A stretch of DNA of 64,000 nucleotides from Beauveria sp. NWAFU-1 (taxonomy: Eukaryota > Ascomycota > Sordariomycetes > Hypocreales > Cordycipitaceae). The stretch spans positions 2,480,001 to 2,544,000 of the forward strand of contig JANBXD010000001.1 in the NCBI GenBank assembly GCA_024472245.1. The letters are read 5' to 3'. Under the pieces are notes generated by a model. That model did not search any database and was not told where the DNA came from. It saw nothing but the letters and a program-made list of their open reading frames with translations. The translations under genes were made by a program, and so were the position numbers. Shown here in pieces: positions 45,882-56,160 of the stretch. Each line of letters begins with the position of its first letter. Position 1 is the stretch's first letter.

Positions 45882-47139
45882 CGTGGACGGGGCGGACGGC
45901 GAGGTGTTGGAGTTTGGGAGGAGAGGGAGAGAAGAGAAAGAGGGAGAGGAGGGGATTGGTTCGGGTCGGCGGGCGGACAACGAAGTTCTTTCACAAGCTC
46001 AGATGGTTTTCGAGTTCCCCAGATTTTCGAGAGGCTCTTGGTTCTGGAGCTGGAGCCGAGGCTATTTGGACGTGGGGCGGCTTGCTGGGCGGGCTCGGGT
46101 ATGTCCAAACGCGCAAACAGGAAGAAAATGGAGACGAGAAGAAGAAAGGGTCTGAAGAATTGAGAATATGCAAAAGAGGGAATTAGAATCAGGAGGAGAG
46201 AAATTAATTTGTGGTGGGAGGGTAAGGTAAGATGTGGTTGCGCGTGCTGGTGCTGCAGCGACAAACGGCGGAACGGGTGTGGTGGTAACTAGGTAAGGGA
46301 TTTGTGACGTAGCAGCCAGTCAGATGCTGTACTTTTTGCTGCAACATGCCAGACTAAGAATTAGACTAGCCAGCAGCGTAATAAATAAAGCCAGGGTCCG
46401 TCTTAGTAAAGCCGCAGAAATCAGTGGCTTGCATTGGTCAAAAAAGCGCCATCTCCCAGATGTCCCGCCCCGGAACCCCTAGTGTTCTTCGGCTATGTCA
46501 AGCCTGGGGGAGTTTACGGCCGAGGAAATCTTGTCGGGTGACGGACAGCCGGAGCTGGCGAGGTGTGATGGGTAACGTTTACACAGGGCGCAATGTGCAA
46601 TGTGATTCTGGTGGCAACTCTGTAGAAAGCCATTTTGCAGACTTTGAGATATTGCCGGCTTTATTTTCATGCTGTCGATTTACAGAGAAGGCTGCTTTTA
46701 ATCAGCCCCTCCGGGTCCCCCGGAAGCTGGCGTCGCGTTCGCCAATGTCCGGTCGGTGACCGGCGATTGCCCGTCTTTTCGGCGAGCTGACAACGAAGTT
46801 AATCAAAATTCTGAACAAAAGGAAATAAAAAAAACTAGCAAAAAAATGGGAGTCAGGAGAATACACAGAACAATATGAATGAAATCAAGAAAATTGTAAA
46901 GAACGCGCAAGGCAGAAAGACTTCTACCTAAACACACAAAGACAGACTGCAAGTACAGGTTTTGTAGATCGTCATCAGCCACGGTATACATGGGAAGTAA
47001 GTTGGTGTCAAGTCGGATTAGGCAGACGTGGCCGACTTTCTTTCCTACACCGTGGGCATATACGACGTGCGGTTATAGGACAAGACACTGTTTCAGCTAG
47101 GTAGGTGCTGTTCTAAATTATTGCAATTTTACAAAGGTC
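45882..47139. other. Intergenic interval, carrier promoter and orphan 3' region
   Basis: 1.26 kb with no supported gene. The left part is the carrier leader and promoter, A/G-rich on the plus strand (pyrimidine-rich on the coding strand). The frame at 46424-46759 on the plus strand has no recognisable product. Confidence 0.55.
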
Positions 47140-48936
47140 TTAATCCCTATCCTTCGGTCCCCGTTGTATAATGCCTCCCACTAGCTCGAAGATACCTTCA
47201 CCTAATTTTCTAGCCATGCTCTGAAGATTTTCGTCGCTACACTGTTTGGCCAAGCGTTTCGTCTCTTCGAGAGCCTTTTGCACTTTTTGGTTCATATCTC
47301 TCAACGACCTCGTAGTATCCTTTCTATGAGACGCTATTGAGTCTCGCAGCTCTTTTGCCAATCCGTCATCCGATTCCCTCATTCTGGTTTCGACGATCCG
47401 ACGAAAGTCAGCCTTCACCCGATCAAAATATGCTGGGAAATTTCCGACAGACACCTGACATTCTTCTAAACCCGTCCGACATTTCTCGACAACCTTGTGG
47501 CCCTCTTCCTTGTCCGCCTGACATTCTTCAACAACTTTGTGGCAATCTTCTATGCCCGACCGGCACTGCTCCAAGTCCGCTCGGTATCCTTCGACAACCT
47601 TGTGGCACTCCTCCACGCCCGCCTGGCACTCCTCCAAGCCCGCCCGGCACTCCTCGACGTCCGCCTGGGCTTTGAGAAGTGCTTGATCCCTATTTTGATT
47701 GCTTTCGGCAAGCTCATCAGTTTTCATGGCAGACACACTTATATCTTTATAAATTGTGCCCAGAATTGAAGAGTAAGACTTGTGCGACTCTTCTAATTTG
47801 TCCACTCTTTGAAGAAGTAGTTGAGTTTGTTCAAGCACACTAGCCATTGTTTGCCGCAACAAAGCTTTGTCGATGTCTCGCGCACTTAATTCCGCTTTTG
47901 ATTCGTCTAATATTTTACGCAGAGCGATGTTGTCTGCTTCTGATGCGTCTACCTTTTTACGCAGAGCGATGTTGTCCGCTTCTGATGCGTCTACCTTTTT
48001 ACGCAGAGCGATGTTGTCTGCTGTGATAGAGTCTAAGCCTTGATGCAGCCGGGCTATTTCTTGCCAAATCAGGGCCGCATCGTCGCTCCCTGGTGGCAAC
48101 TCGAAGTTGCTAGATTTCTGGCTGACAGTCCGACTGGGTGAATAGACGCTCGCATTGACCCTATCCGAGACGTCGGAGTGACAGGCTCTGCGTTTTGACG
48201 CGGGTTGCGGTGATGCCAGCTCAGTCTCTCTGAGACTGTGCTTTCGGCGGCGAAAATTCCTTTCGAGCTCTCCGTGTGAAGTGTCGCTTGGTATCCGGCC
48301 GCTAATCGCATCGTCATGATTCCCAAAATCCTGCTGCTCGGCGCTCAAGGAATACCGGTTTGGCGGCTGCATTTTCGTATCGTTGGCAACGGGGAGAACT
48401 TCGTCAGCATCGCTGCCGCTCGCTGCTCTCGGAGGGGCAGCAGAAATTCGAACCGTCTTTGTCCAACCTGCTGCCAACTCGGCAGCGTTCGGCAGTTGCA
48501 ATGGCCTCAGATTGTCGTCGCCTTTTTCATCATTACCATCATGATGATCGGCGTACTCCTGCCAGCATAGTCGCCGGTCAATTCCCAATATCACGACAAC
48601 CTTGGCAAGTTCAGACAGGCTCTCTGCGGAATACAACGTCGCTAGGAGTGCCCATTTTGCAAATGTAACCTTGTCACCCATCCAGAACCTTTTCTTTCTG
48701 TGATACATCGCATGGTATGCATGATGTAGAGTAACATTACTTGGGTCAGGAAGCCCATCGCCGCGTTTATAATATCTCGTTCTGATCATCTGTCGAATTT
48801 CTTGCTGCTCGTGACTTGACAGAGAGAACGCGTATGTTCTGTATATCCTCACTAGTCTTCCGACGAGTTCGCTGTCTGTCCTTTCAACGAGATAAGTATC
48901 GCGGCGGAGGGGTAGAGCCAATTGGAGAGCTGCCAT
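47140..48936 (-). CDS. Orphan coiled-coil protein with 14-residue and cysteine-bearing 7-residue repeats
   Basis: One exon on the minus strand, 598 aa from the ATG at 48936 (MAALQLALPLRRDTYLVERT). The same frame is open to an ATG at 49143, which would add 69 residues, but that stretch looks like leader. The N-terminal 120 residues look globular (SLSSHEQQEIRQMIRTRYYK, KVTFAKWALLATLYSAESL). A polar linker contains possible nuclear signals (RNFRRRKHS, PASKRRAC). Three 14-residue repeats of the type ADNIALRKKVDASE occupy about residues 303-346, then a long coiled coil includes ten heptads of the form EECxxxx at about 425-495, eight of them with Cys. No known family is recognised. The repeats are tandem at DNA level. 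A structural or scaffold role is only a guess. Confidence 0.7.
   Translation of the reverse strand: MAALQLALPLRRDTYLVERTDSELVGRLVRIYRTYAFSLSSHEQQEIRQMIRTRYYKRGDGLPDPSNVTLHHAYHAMYHRKKRFWMGDKVTFAKWALLATLYSAESLSELAKVVVILGIDRRLCWQEYADHHDGNDEKGDDNLRPLQLPNAAELAAGWTKTVRISAAPPRAASGSDADEVLPVANDTKMQPPNRYSLSAEQQDFGNHDDAISGRIPSDTSHGELERNFRRRKHSLRETELASPQPASKRRACHSDVSDRVNASVYSPSRTVSQKSSNFELPPGSDDAALIWQEIARLHQGLDSITADNIALRKKVDASEADNIALRKKVDASEADNIALRKILDESKAELSARDIDKALLRQTMASVLEQTQLLLQRVDKLEESHKSYSSILGTIYKDISVSAMKTDELAESNQNRDQALLKAQADVEECRAGLEECQAGVEECHKVVEGYRADLEQCRSGIEDCHKVVEECQADKEEGHKVVEKCRTGLEECQVSVGNFPAYFDRVKADFRRIVETRMRESDDGLAKELRDSIASHRKDTTRSLRDMNQKVQKALEETKRLAKQCSDENLQSMARKLGEGIFELVGGIIQRGPKDRD
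47455..47670 (-). repeat. About ten 21-bp units encoding EECxxxx heptads
   Basis: Degenerate 21-bp units inside the orphan coiled-coil gene, each beginning with codons for Glu-Glu-Cys on the minus strand. Two units have Tyr or Gly in place of Cys. The repeats are in frame, so unit number can vary without disrupting the protein. Confidence 0.75.
47917..48030 (-). repeat. Three tandem 42-bp units (14 residues each)
   Basis: Units beginning ACGCAGAGCGATG on the plus strand start at 47917, 47959 and 48001, a strict 42-bp period; the first two are almost identical. They encode two heptads each in the coiled coil. Low divergence suggests a recent expansion. Confidence 0.85.
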
Positions 48937-50410
48937 ATTGTTCGTCAAGGTGGAAATGGTCGCTTGGACAAATGAGACTCTTATTGGGGGTAAAAGTTGG
49001 GATAGAAAGTCGTGAAACTTTGGAAAGCGGAAGTTTGCTTTTCGAGGATAACTAGGAGATAATAATTTGGGAGAAGGAACGAGGGAGAAGCAACATGGTC
49101 GAATGCAGCACAGAATGAACGTAATTTCAACATAGGAAAACATAAGAAAGTGTCTTTACAGGTAAAAATAATATGGCTTGTCTACTGCCAGCCGGCAAGC
49201 TTGGCGTTTGCAGTTGTTCCAATGCCTCGTCTGTTGCCATGAGCTGCGACAGGTCATCGTCTGGCATCGGTGCAATTACCAAATGTCCCCAAATCAGGAA
49301 GGGTTTGCGTCGGGAGACTGGAGCATCGCATATGGAAGCTCTGGCATATACTCAATTCCTGGAAACGAGAAACGAGAGTATGGTAAAAGAGCAAGAGAAT
49401 CTCTAGTAGGCTAGATTGCTGTTGGCAAAAACTAACACGGCTCACCATGTCACAACACACGGGGGAAGAGGGGGGGGTCTGTTAGTTCGTTGGCAAGGAT
49501 CGTGCCCGGGGAGAGTAAACGGTCTTGGAGCTGATCTTGTTGTGTTCTGTCATTTGGGAAGATCATTCCATATTAAGAACAAGATTTCTTGCTGACAGGG
49601 TTTGTATGCAAAGTGAACGTGCTGGCTAGTAGGTGGTTGGTAGGTACCTGCCTCTCAGACGGTGATAAGTAGGTGACAAACGACACACGACAAACACTGG
49701 TCGCCAGCTGTCAACTGTTACCTAGGGTTAAGCCCTGTTTAATACCTAGCAGCGATCAAGACGTCCCAAAGTCACCGGGCCTCTAAAGAGACCCGAAAAG
49801 GATTGCGAGGAGGACAAAGGAGCTGCTGGTGTTGAAGTTGACGAAATAGCCGAATTAGGAAATCTAAGAAAACAGTACATAGATTAATTATAGTGGGCGT
49901 GTAGGCAAAATTGTAGATACCGCGCGCACCTGTCCTCCTGGCAAAATGTCGCTGTGCCCGTAGCAATACTCGAAAAAATACCTGCTTGTCCTATGAGTCT
50001 TCTCGAGACCTCTGGTCCTTCTGATGAGCATACCAACTTACTGGTAGTGTTGCAGCCTCTGCAGCCTCTGTCTGCTGCCTGGGCTCTCATTGATCCAAAC
50101 CACCACCAGCCCCACCTTTCTGTCCTTCCTGAACCACAGGTGACCTGGGGCACCTTAGCTAGATAGCTTCAATCAACCATCGTCAACAGCACAATGCTTC
50201 AGGATACATATCGTAACCCAATCTCCTTGAGCTTCCAATAGTGCTGCTTCAGCGCTCAGCAAGGCGATAGCTTCTCCACTTCAACCACGCATCATCTCGA
50301 GGCTCCCATGGTCGCAGAATGAGTCGCTTAACCTGACACGTCGTGCGACCGCATGGGTCGTCTGTGTATGCCTTGCCGTCTACAAGAAGACGCGAAAATT
50401 CTCCTTCGCC
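48937..50410. other. Long intergenic interval without a supported gene
   Basis: About 1.47 kb. The left 200 bp is the leader or alternative N-terminus of the orphan coiled-coil gene. Short frames at 49173-49414 and 49954-50166 show no known motif. The words TAGGTGG/TAGGTACC recur near 49628-49670. Confidence 0.55.
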
Positions 50411-51745
50411 ATGGCTCGCGGAAACCATGGACAACGTGCCGACCCTACGCTGAAGCAGTATAATCTTCGAAAGCGAAAGGCTTCGCAGCCCGTTGCCGAA
50501 GCGGAAACCTTCGCAACTCATCAATGGAAACCATCATCTCTTAAGATAACCCCTAAAAGACGCCGTTTATCGACCGAGGGCAACAGAATCCCCCACCCCG
50601 TCAGCTACTGGTTAGAACAAGGCCGTTGGCCGCCGCCCGAATCCCCAAACAATATGCAGTGGTTGCTAGCGCGAAAGAGATCAGTATCATCGATTCGCAG
50701 CCGTAAAAGGTCTGAAGATGTATCTATTTCGTCCACAACACCAAGCGACCAGCGGCAACGAGAGGACAAAAGCACATAGTACCGTGACCCACGCTACGAG
50801 CTTCTACTGCAGACAAAAGGATCTTACATGAAGCAATGTGAACTTGGCATCAAAGGCGAAAGCACCGACATCATCAGGAACCTTCGCGATGCCGAACAAC
50901 AATACCCCGGAGGAACCCTGTTCGCCGACGAAATCTTCATTCAGGCATGTGAGAAGCTGAGTGGTCGAAATGAAGCCAAGATTCTTGAGGATATATCGCG
51001 GCTTCTTGTCCCGTCAGCTGAGGCTGTGACTCTCTCCAGTCAAATCATTCCCAAGACGATTATAGAAAGTATTAATGAGGGTTGAAATAATGCCACCCCA
51101 TTGACAGGATCTCGGCCTCAGCCAGACTATGCCGTAGGGTTTCGACGCGACGCCTTCACTGACGCCCAACTTGACAAGCTATCCCCGTTTATAGGCGACT
51201 TCATTACCGGCGACCAGTCGTTTTTTATGGCAACATACTACATGTACTTTCCATTTCTATCATGCGAGGTTAAGTGCGGTACCGCAGGCCTGGCCGTTGC
51301 GGATCGCCAGAACGCCCACAGCATGACCCTCGCGGTCCGTGGAATCGCAGAGCTTTTCCGCTTGGCCAAAAGGCAGGATGAGGTGGATCGTCAGATTGTG
51401 GCATTTTCAGTCTCTCATGATGACTCCTCCGTCAGAGTATACGGCCATCACGCGTCCTTTGCAGACGGTGGCGACGCAACCACTGTCAAGTTCTACCGCC
51501 ATCCCGTTTTCAAGCACGACTTTACTGCGGACGATGGAAAGGAGAAGTGGACGACGTATCGTTTCATCCGAAATATCTATGAAGTGTGGCTGCCGGTGCA
51601 CCTCGCCAAATTGCGCTCAGCCGTCGACGACCTGCCCTCTGTCATTGACTTTCGCGTGGAGCCGCTGGCTGTCGAAGTGCAGGTAGCCACCCCAGGGCCG
51701 TCCAGCCTTGACGGGACGAAAAGGAGGCAGGGCGCAAGAAAGTAA
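50411..51745 (+). pseudogene. Fungal DUF-type gene interrupted by two in-frame stops
   Basis: One frame is continuous from the ATG at 50411 to a stop at 51743-51745 except for TAG at 50777-50779 and TGA at 51083-51085; coding quality and family-like sequence continue on both sides of each stop. The N-terminus is basic and disordered (LKQYNLRKRKAS, ITPKRRRLS) with HPVSYWLEQGRWP. The middle has YRDPRYELLLQTKGSYM. The C-terminal half has PDYAVGFRR, FLSCEVKCG, NAHSMTLAVRGIAELFRLAKR, FSVSHDDSSVRVYGHHA and VYEVWLP-like IYEVWLPVHL, a set I associate with a widespread fungal family of unknown function (I believe Pfam DUF7924; not checked). D...EVK is reminiscent of PD-(D/E)XK nucleases. Both stops can arise by a C to T change (from CAG and CGA). 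No intron with acceptable splice sites and length removes them. Readthrough is a less likely alternative. Confidence 0.7.
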
Positions 51746-52163
51746 ATTGGAGATGGACTTGAGGCTTCGATGTTATGTCCGTTTCGCTGGTAGTAGGTTG
51801 CTTTACGCTAATTGTTGGGAGCTCAAGGGGTTGAATTACGATACATATCGTCAAGAATTGTGGTGTTGTTGATGTTGATGATGCTTGATTGAGGCTATCT
51901 AGCCAGGTGCCTCAAGGTCACTTGTGGTTCAGGAAATACAGAAAAGTGATGCCTGTGGCACTTTCGGCCACCAATGAGAGCCCAGCAGGGCGGAGGCAGA
52001 TGGAGGCACCGAATTGAAGCTTATTGATCTTTTGTTGGTGGTGATGATGCTCATGCTAAGTTGTACCTTGTGTGTGGTAGCTTGGTCGCGGCTTGCTAGT
52101 TGGAGCACCGATTGCCCGTAGCTTATATACCCTGATAGTGCTCAGACATGCAGTGTATTATCC
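51746..52163. other. Intergenic spacer before tRNA-Pro
   Basis: 418 bp with no gene seen. Confidence 0.55.
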
Positions 52164-52265
52164 GGTCTGGTGGTCTAGTGGTATGATTGTCGCTTCGGGT
52201 TTCGTTCCCAAGTTCGGTGAACCGAGTTATGTGACAGGTCCCGGGTTCAATCCCCGGCCAGACCC
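52164..52265 (+). tRNA. tRNA-Pro (CGG), intron-containing
   Basis: 102 nt fold as a 72-nt tRNA plus a 30-nt intron. The acceptor stem GGTCTGG pairs with CCAGACC, the anticodon stem GTCGC with GTGAC (one G-U), and the T-arm is CCGGG-TTCAATC-CCCGG. The loop TTCGGG gives anticodon CGG at 52196-52198, with the intron at 52200-52229, one base 3' of the anticodon. The D stem has only three good pairs. The discriminator is C. Confidence 0.9.
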
Positions 52266-52266
52266 G

Positions 52267-52273
52267 TTTTTTT
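52267..52273 (+). terminator. Pol III terminator of tRNA-Pro
   Basis: Seven consecutive T begin two bases after the tRNA 3' end. Confidence 0.75.
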
Positions 52274-52934
52274 GCATAGCTTTCCAGCTAACAGCTGCGA
52301 TGTTTCCTCTTTTTGCTGAGCGGTGGTGAGATTGCAAATGTAGATAAGTAAGCTAGCTTGCATGTAAAATTTGGCGTTCGAGGTGGCTAGTTGGAGAGAT
52401 CAAACGAAAGTCAACGAACCTGCAATTTCTAGCAGACATCGCTGCATTCAGCCTCCTCCTTGACAGCCAGCCTCCGCAGGCATCAATTGAATGTCTGGCT
52501 CCAATGCAATCGACGTGCTCGCACAGCTTGTTTCTATATTTACGGATATACTGTCTGTTGGAATATCTGAGCACTGTCGGCTGGCCTCCGCTTCCATCAG
52601 CTACGCTCCATCCACCAATGATGGCCCGACGCGCGATGATCGGTCACTGCCGGCGGCTCGCTGAGTCAACACCGATGATCCTACAAACGGCCGCCTTCTC
52701 AGTCATTATCTCTGCGTACCCCTAATCACATTTCAGCCGGTAAAGCCTCCATCCAATATCGAGCTAGCTGCTTTGTAACAGAGTGCGCTTAACTTTGTTC
52801 TCGTGGGCATCACTACTCAGCACAGAACTTGACACGGCTTGTAATAGCACTCTTCCCACCCCGACTTCCCCGACGACCAGTACAACGGAAACACTTTCAA
52901 CATGGTCGCTGCGCCGCCGCCCACATCCTCCATT
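52274..52934. other. Spacer, possible decayed 3' end of the regulator remnant
   Basis: About 660 bp. The part 52817-52930 has an open minus-strand frame (ending at a stop near 52817) that may be the original C-terminus of the adjacent regulator-like gene in another frame. The rest shows nothing. Confidence 0.45.
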
Positions 52935-53610
52935 CTAAGGATCGCCGTCAGGCTCTGCAGGCTGCGCTTTTGTGCATTCTCGGGCGCGTCTAGATACGCT
53001 ACGCCGAGGACAGCAAAGATCCAGCACGCTATAGACAATGGTCTCTGCCGTGGTTCGGAGCTCGTCTGTGGAGTGGCCGCTGGCCACGAGGATCCGAAGG
53101 CGGGTAAGACGGAAACCAGCAAGGAATAAAACGGACGGCGACGCAAAACAAAAGTAAACAGTGTGCGTATAAATGGAGAGTATGTCCTCCTTGCTACGGG
53201 AGTACAAGTCGTCGATCTGATCATGTACTTGGCTGCATGCGTTCCAACAACGGTAAATCCGGAAACAAAACGGGTCAGCAAGCATGGCTCCGCAATGAAA
53301 GATCAGCGCCGCCAAAATAACTTACACGAGACAATGATTCATGGTTGTATACGGCAGACGAGCACTTGTCTTCAGGATTGAATCAACACCTCCATATAAC
53401 TCAACGATTGCAAAGAAGCCTCTGAGATGAGATCCCCAGAGTTTATCAACAATTTGCAGCTATCGCATCTTGAGTCAGCTTCCGCGCAGACCGGCAGAGA
53501 TGACAAATGTTTACCTCGTTGGCCAGGAGATCAACTGTCCCGTTGATCACGTACCACGCCGGGCTACGGGCAAGTATGTATCTGTTGAGATTCTCGAGTG
53601 CGAGCGCCAT
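52935..53610 (-). pseudogene. Remnant of a fungal-specific transcription factor (regulatory domain only)
   Basis: Predicted minus-strand exons 53610-53515, 53459-53326 and 53232-52935 give 175 aa. The text LENLNRYILARSPAWYVING, then VDKLWGSHLRGFFAIVELYG and later FLAGFRLTRLRILVASGH are typical of the regulatory domain (Fungal_trans_2 type) of Zn2Cys6 factors: helices around WxxHLxGxxAIV and the small LRIxVASG segment. No zinc cluster is found upstream, where unrelated sequence begins within about 100 bp. Near the C-terminus the better coding frame seems to switch (the alternative frame runs to 52817). Splice sites are good, so the remnant may still be transcribed. A real small protein cannot be excluded. 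Confidence 0.5.
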
Positions 53611-54833
53611 GTAGCCTAGTAGACGCCGGGCAAAATTTCTCAGCAGCTTCCTGTTCTCGCCCGATTTCTTCAGTCGGGCTTGAACCCGGCGCTGCAGTCC
53701 TGCCCCTCCAAACCCCGTTTCCTGTTACGACAGCGAACCGACAGGAACGGTCCGTCTTCCACGTATGTCTACGGCAGCATTGCTATTATATCCTAGATTA
53801 TAATACTACTGGTCGATAACAAAACTCGGGTTCGAATAATACTAGATTTACGAATGACTCTTGGCCGGTAAGTGGTATGCGCATTCTTGCCTAGGCGCAA
53901 AGCTAACTAGTGATGCAAATGGCAGAGCGGAGGATGCCTGGTCGTCAAGCATTTGACTGCATTCATCGAAGTGCAAAGTCAATAGATTTGTGTGAAGCAG
54001 TGTTTAGAAGGCTTCCAAGACTGCTGTCGGCGCCCCCCCCCCTTGCCAAAAAGATGTGTGCTTCCTTTTTGGTGCAAAAAGCTGTTGCAGTCGATCGTGC
54101 CTGGGAAGGCAAGGCCCAGTATGCGACGCTACCTTGAAACACCAATACCACCTGTAACTTGCACCTTTCACGTGTAGGCCGGCTACAGAGTTGTGAACTC
54201 TTCTGTCCTTGGCTGGAACATCATAATGGGTTGCATTCCTGGCTTGTGAGCTAATACCTTTTCTTCGACACATGGTCGTGAATGCAGAGGTGCCCTTTTT
54301 GTTGCCTCTGAAACACGAAAAAGGTACGACGAAAGTTTAAAATTGATACTAGAAAATATTTCAAGATTGGAAGACTATGTCTGGGCCATTTTACGTATAC
54401 AAGCCACCGGACAGGGTAAGACGCACATTCTGCGGCTCCAGAACTGGCAATCTTCGAACGATGTAAGTCGCAGCAAATGGTGAAACTCATTGATCTGTAT
54501 TGAATTGGTAGTAAGTAGCCTCTATTCCACCGGTATATAAGTAAATGAAAGCATGTCCCCAACGACGCACAGCGCAGTTGTGGCGACAATATCGCGGTGT
54601 AGGTGGTCACCTTCACAAGGTCGCACTCATTCACAGCCATAGTTTAACGAAAAGCAATCTTATTTGACGTTGACTCGCGAAGATAAAAGTATAGCAAAAG
54701 TTGAAAGCAAAAGATGATACCCGTCCTGATTTCCAGGTAACCCACGAGGTCTGTAGCTATATTGGACGGTTGACACCGGAGAGAGGCATCGACGACCGAT
54801 CTATACTGGCTGAAGAGCACCTGTCAGTCATTC
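53611..54833. other. Intergenic interval without a supported gene
   Basis: About 1.2 kb. A run of C lies near 54032-54041. The minus-strand frame at 54251-54640 has no recognisable product. Confidence 0.55.
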
Positions 54834-56160
54834 TTAGGTGGCGCCGTTGAAAGCCAGGTAGTTGACGGTGCCTGCAGGAACGCCAGTAAGGACATTCTTG
54901 GTAGAGAGATCCTGGATAATCTTGCAGATGCCTCCGGCACTGCCTTTGCCGAGACCCAAAAAGTAGGCGCCGAGACCAGCAATGTGGGGAGTGGCCATCG
55001 AAGTGCCCGAGATGGTATTCTAGGAATAAAAAGTAAGCTTCGAGATTGATTGGACAGCGTGGTGCGGAACAGAAACTCACAGTGCCGCCATTGAGCCAGG
55101 TAGACAGGATGCCAGTGCCAGGTGCGAAAATGTCAACAACTTTTCCATAGTTGGAGAAGGTGGACCGGCGGTCAGACGAGTCGGTGGCGCCGACGGTGCA
55201 GACGGACGGCTCCGAGGCCGGCGAGGTCTGGCCGGCATCACTGTTGTCGTTGCCGGCGGCGACGGCGACAAAAACACCCGCAGACTGCAGGCGCGCGGCG
55301 GCCTGGTTCACGGTGGCCGAGAAGCCACCGCCAAGGGACATGCTGGCGACGGCGCCTTTGCTGCATTTTGACTGCTTACGATAGTCGCTAGCAACAAAGT
55401 CCATTCCGGCGATGACGCCGCTGAGCGACCCCGAGCCACTGTCTTCGAGCACCTTGACGCCAAAAATGGACGTCTTCTTCGCTACGCCGTACTTTGCGGA
55501 GCCAATGGTTCCGGCGCAGTGTGTGCCGTGGCCGTGGCCATCTTTAGTGCCACTGACAAAGGTTTTGAGCTGCACGGCACGTCCTTGGAATTCCTATTGA
55601 TTCTCACTTAGTGGCTTCCTCGTGATGTGCAGGAAGAATGTGTGGGCTTACAGGGTGCTCGGCTGCAACGCCAGTGTCAATGACATATACGCATGTACCC
55701 GCGCCGGCGTTCGAGTCGTAGACATACGTAGTGTCGCCCTTTGCCCTGTGCGAGATGCGACCTAGACCCCAAGGAGCTCCGGTTTGCCGAACAATGGCGT
55801 TGATGCTAACAATGGCATCCTGCTCAATGGTCTCGACCTATTTGCGTGATCACAATCCATTAGTAAAATCTCACAAAAAGTCTAAGGAGAAGGGGCACTT
55901 ACATCAGGGTCGTGGCGGAGACGGTCAAGTTGTTCTTGGTTGAGGCTGGCAGAGAATCCCTTGATGACATTTTCATAGACGTGTTCGGTGTTGGGTACCT
56001 TGGATGCGGCATCCATGATACCAATGGTCGCCGTGTCCTTGAGCTTGACAATGTACTTGCCGGCAATGGTCTGCCCGCGGGCCTCGAGAAGAGGAGCAGG
56101 CTCAACGACAGGAGCCGCAATGGCCAGGGGAAGAGCGGCTGCGATGATTGATAGACGCAT
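54834..56160 (-). CDS. Secreted subtilisin-like protease, proteinase K/Pr1 type
   Basis: Minus-strand exons 56160-55903, 55837-55652, 55593-55081 and 55019-54834 encode 380 aa. The signal peptide (MRLSIIAAALPLAIAAP) is followed by an I9 propeptide (GKYIVKLKD ... HVYENVIKGFSASLNQ) and the S8 catalytic domain starting near AIVRQTGAPWGLGRISH. The triad is Asp140 (VYVIDTGV), His170 (GHGHGTHCAG) and Ser326 (SGTSMATPH), with the oxyanion Asn in AAGNDNSDAG. Length and Cys pattern match secreted proteinase K and the Pr1 cuticle-degrading enzymes of entomopathogenic Hypocreales. The enzyme is extracellular and active after removal of the propeptide. All catalytic residues are intact. It stands alone between gene-poor stretches. 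Which Pr1 subgroup it belongs to cannot be told. Confidence 0.93.

Noticed and set aside
45409..46264. 304-codon minus-strand frame overlapping the carrier start
   Set aside because: Its frame differs from the carrier and is Pro/Ser/Arg-rich low complexity from the leader region.
47337..47769. Plus-strand frames with repeated LLQARPALL-like words
   Set aside because: They are the antisense image of the cysteine-heptad repeats in the coiled-coil gene.
50777..51110. Introns that would remove the two in-frame stops
   Set aside because: The only candidate at the second stop is about 27 nt long, too short for a fungal intron, and none with GT...AG and branch site spans the first stop.
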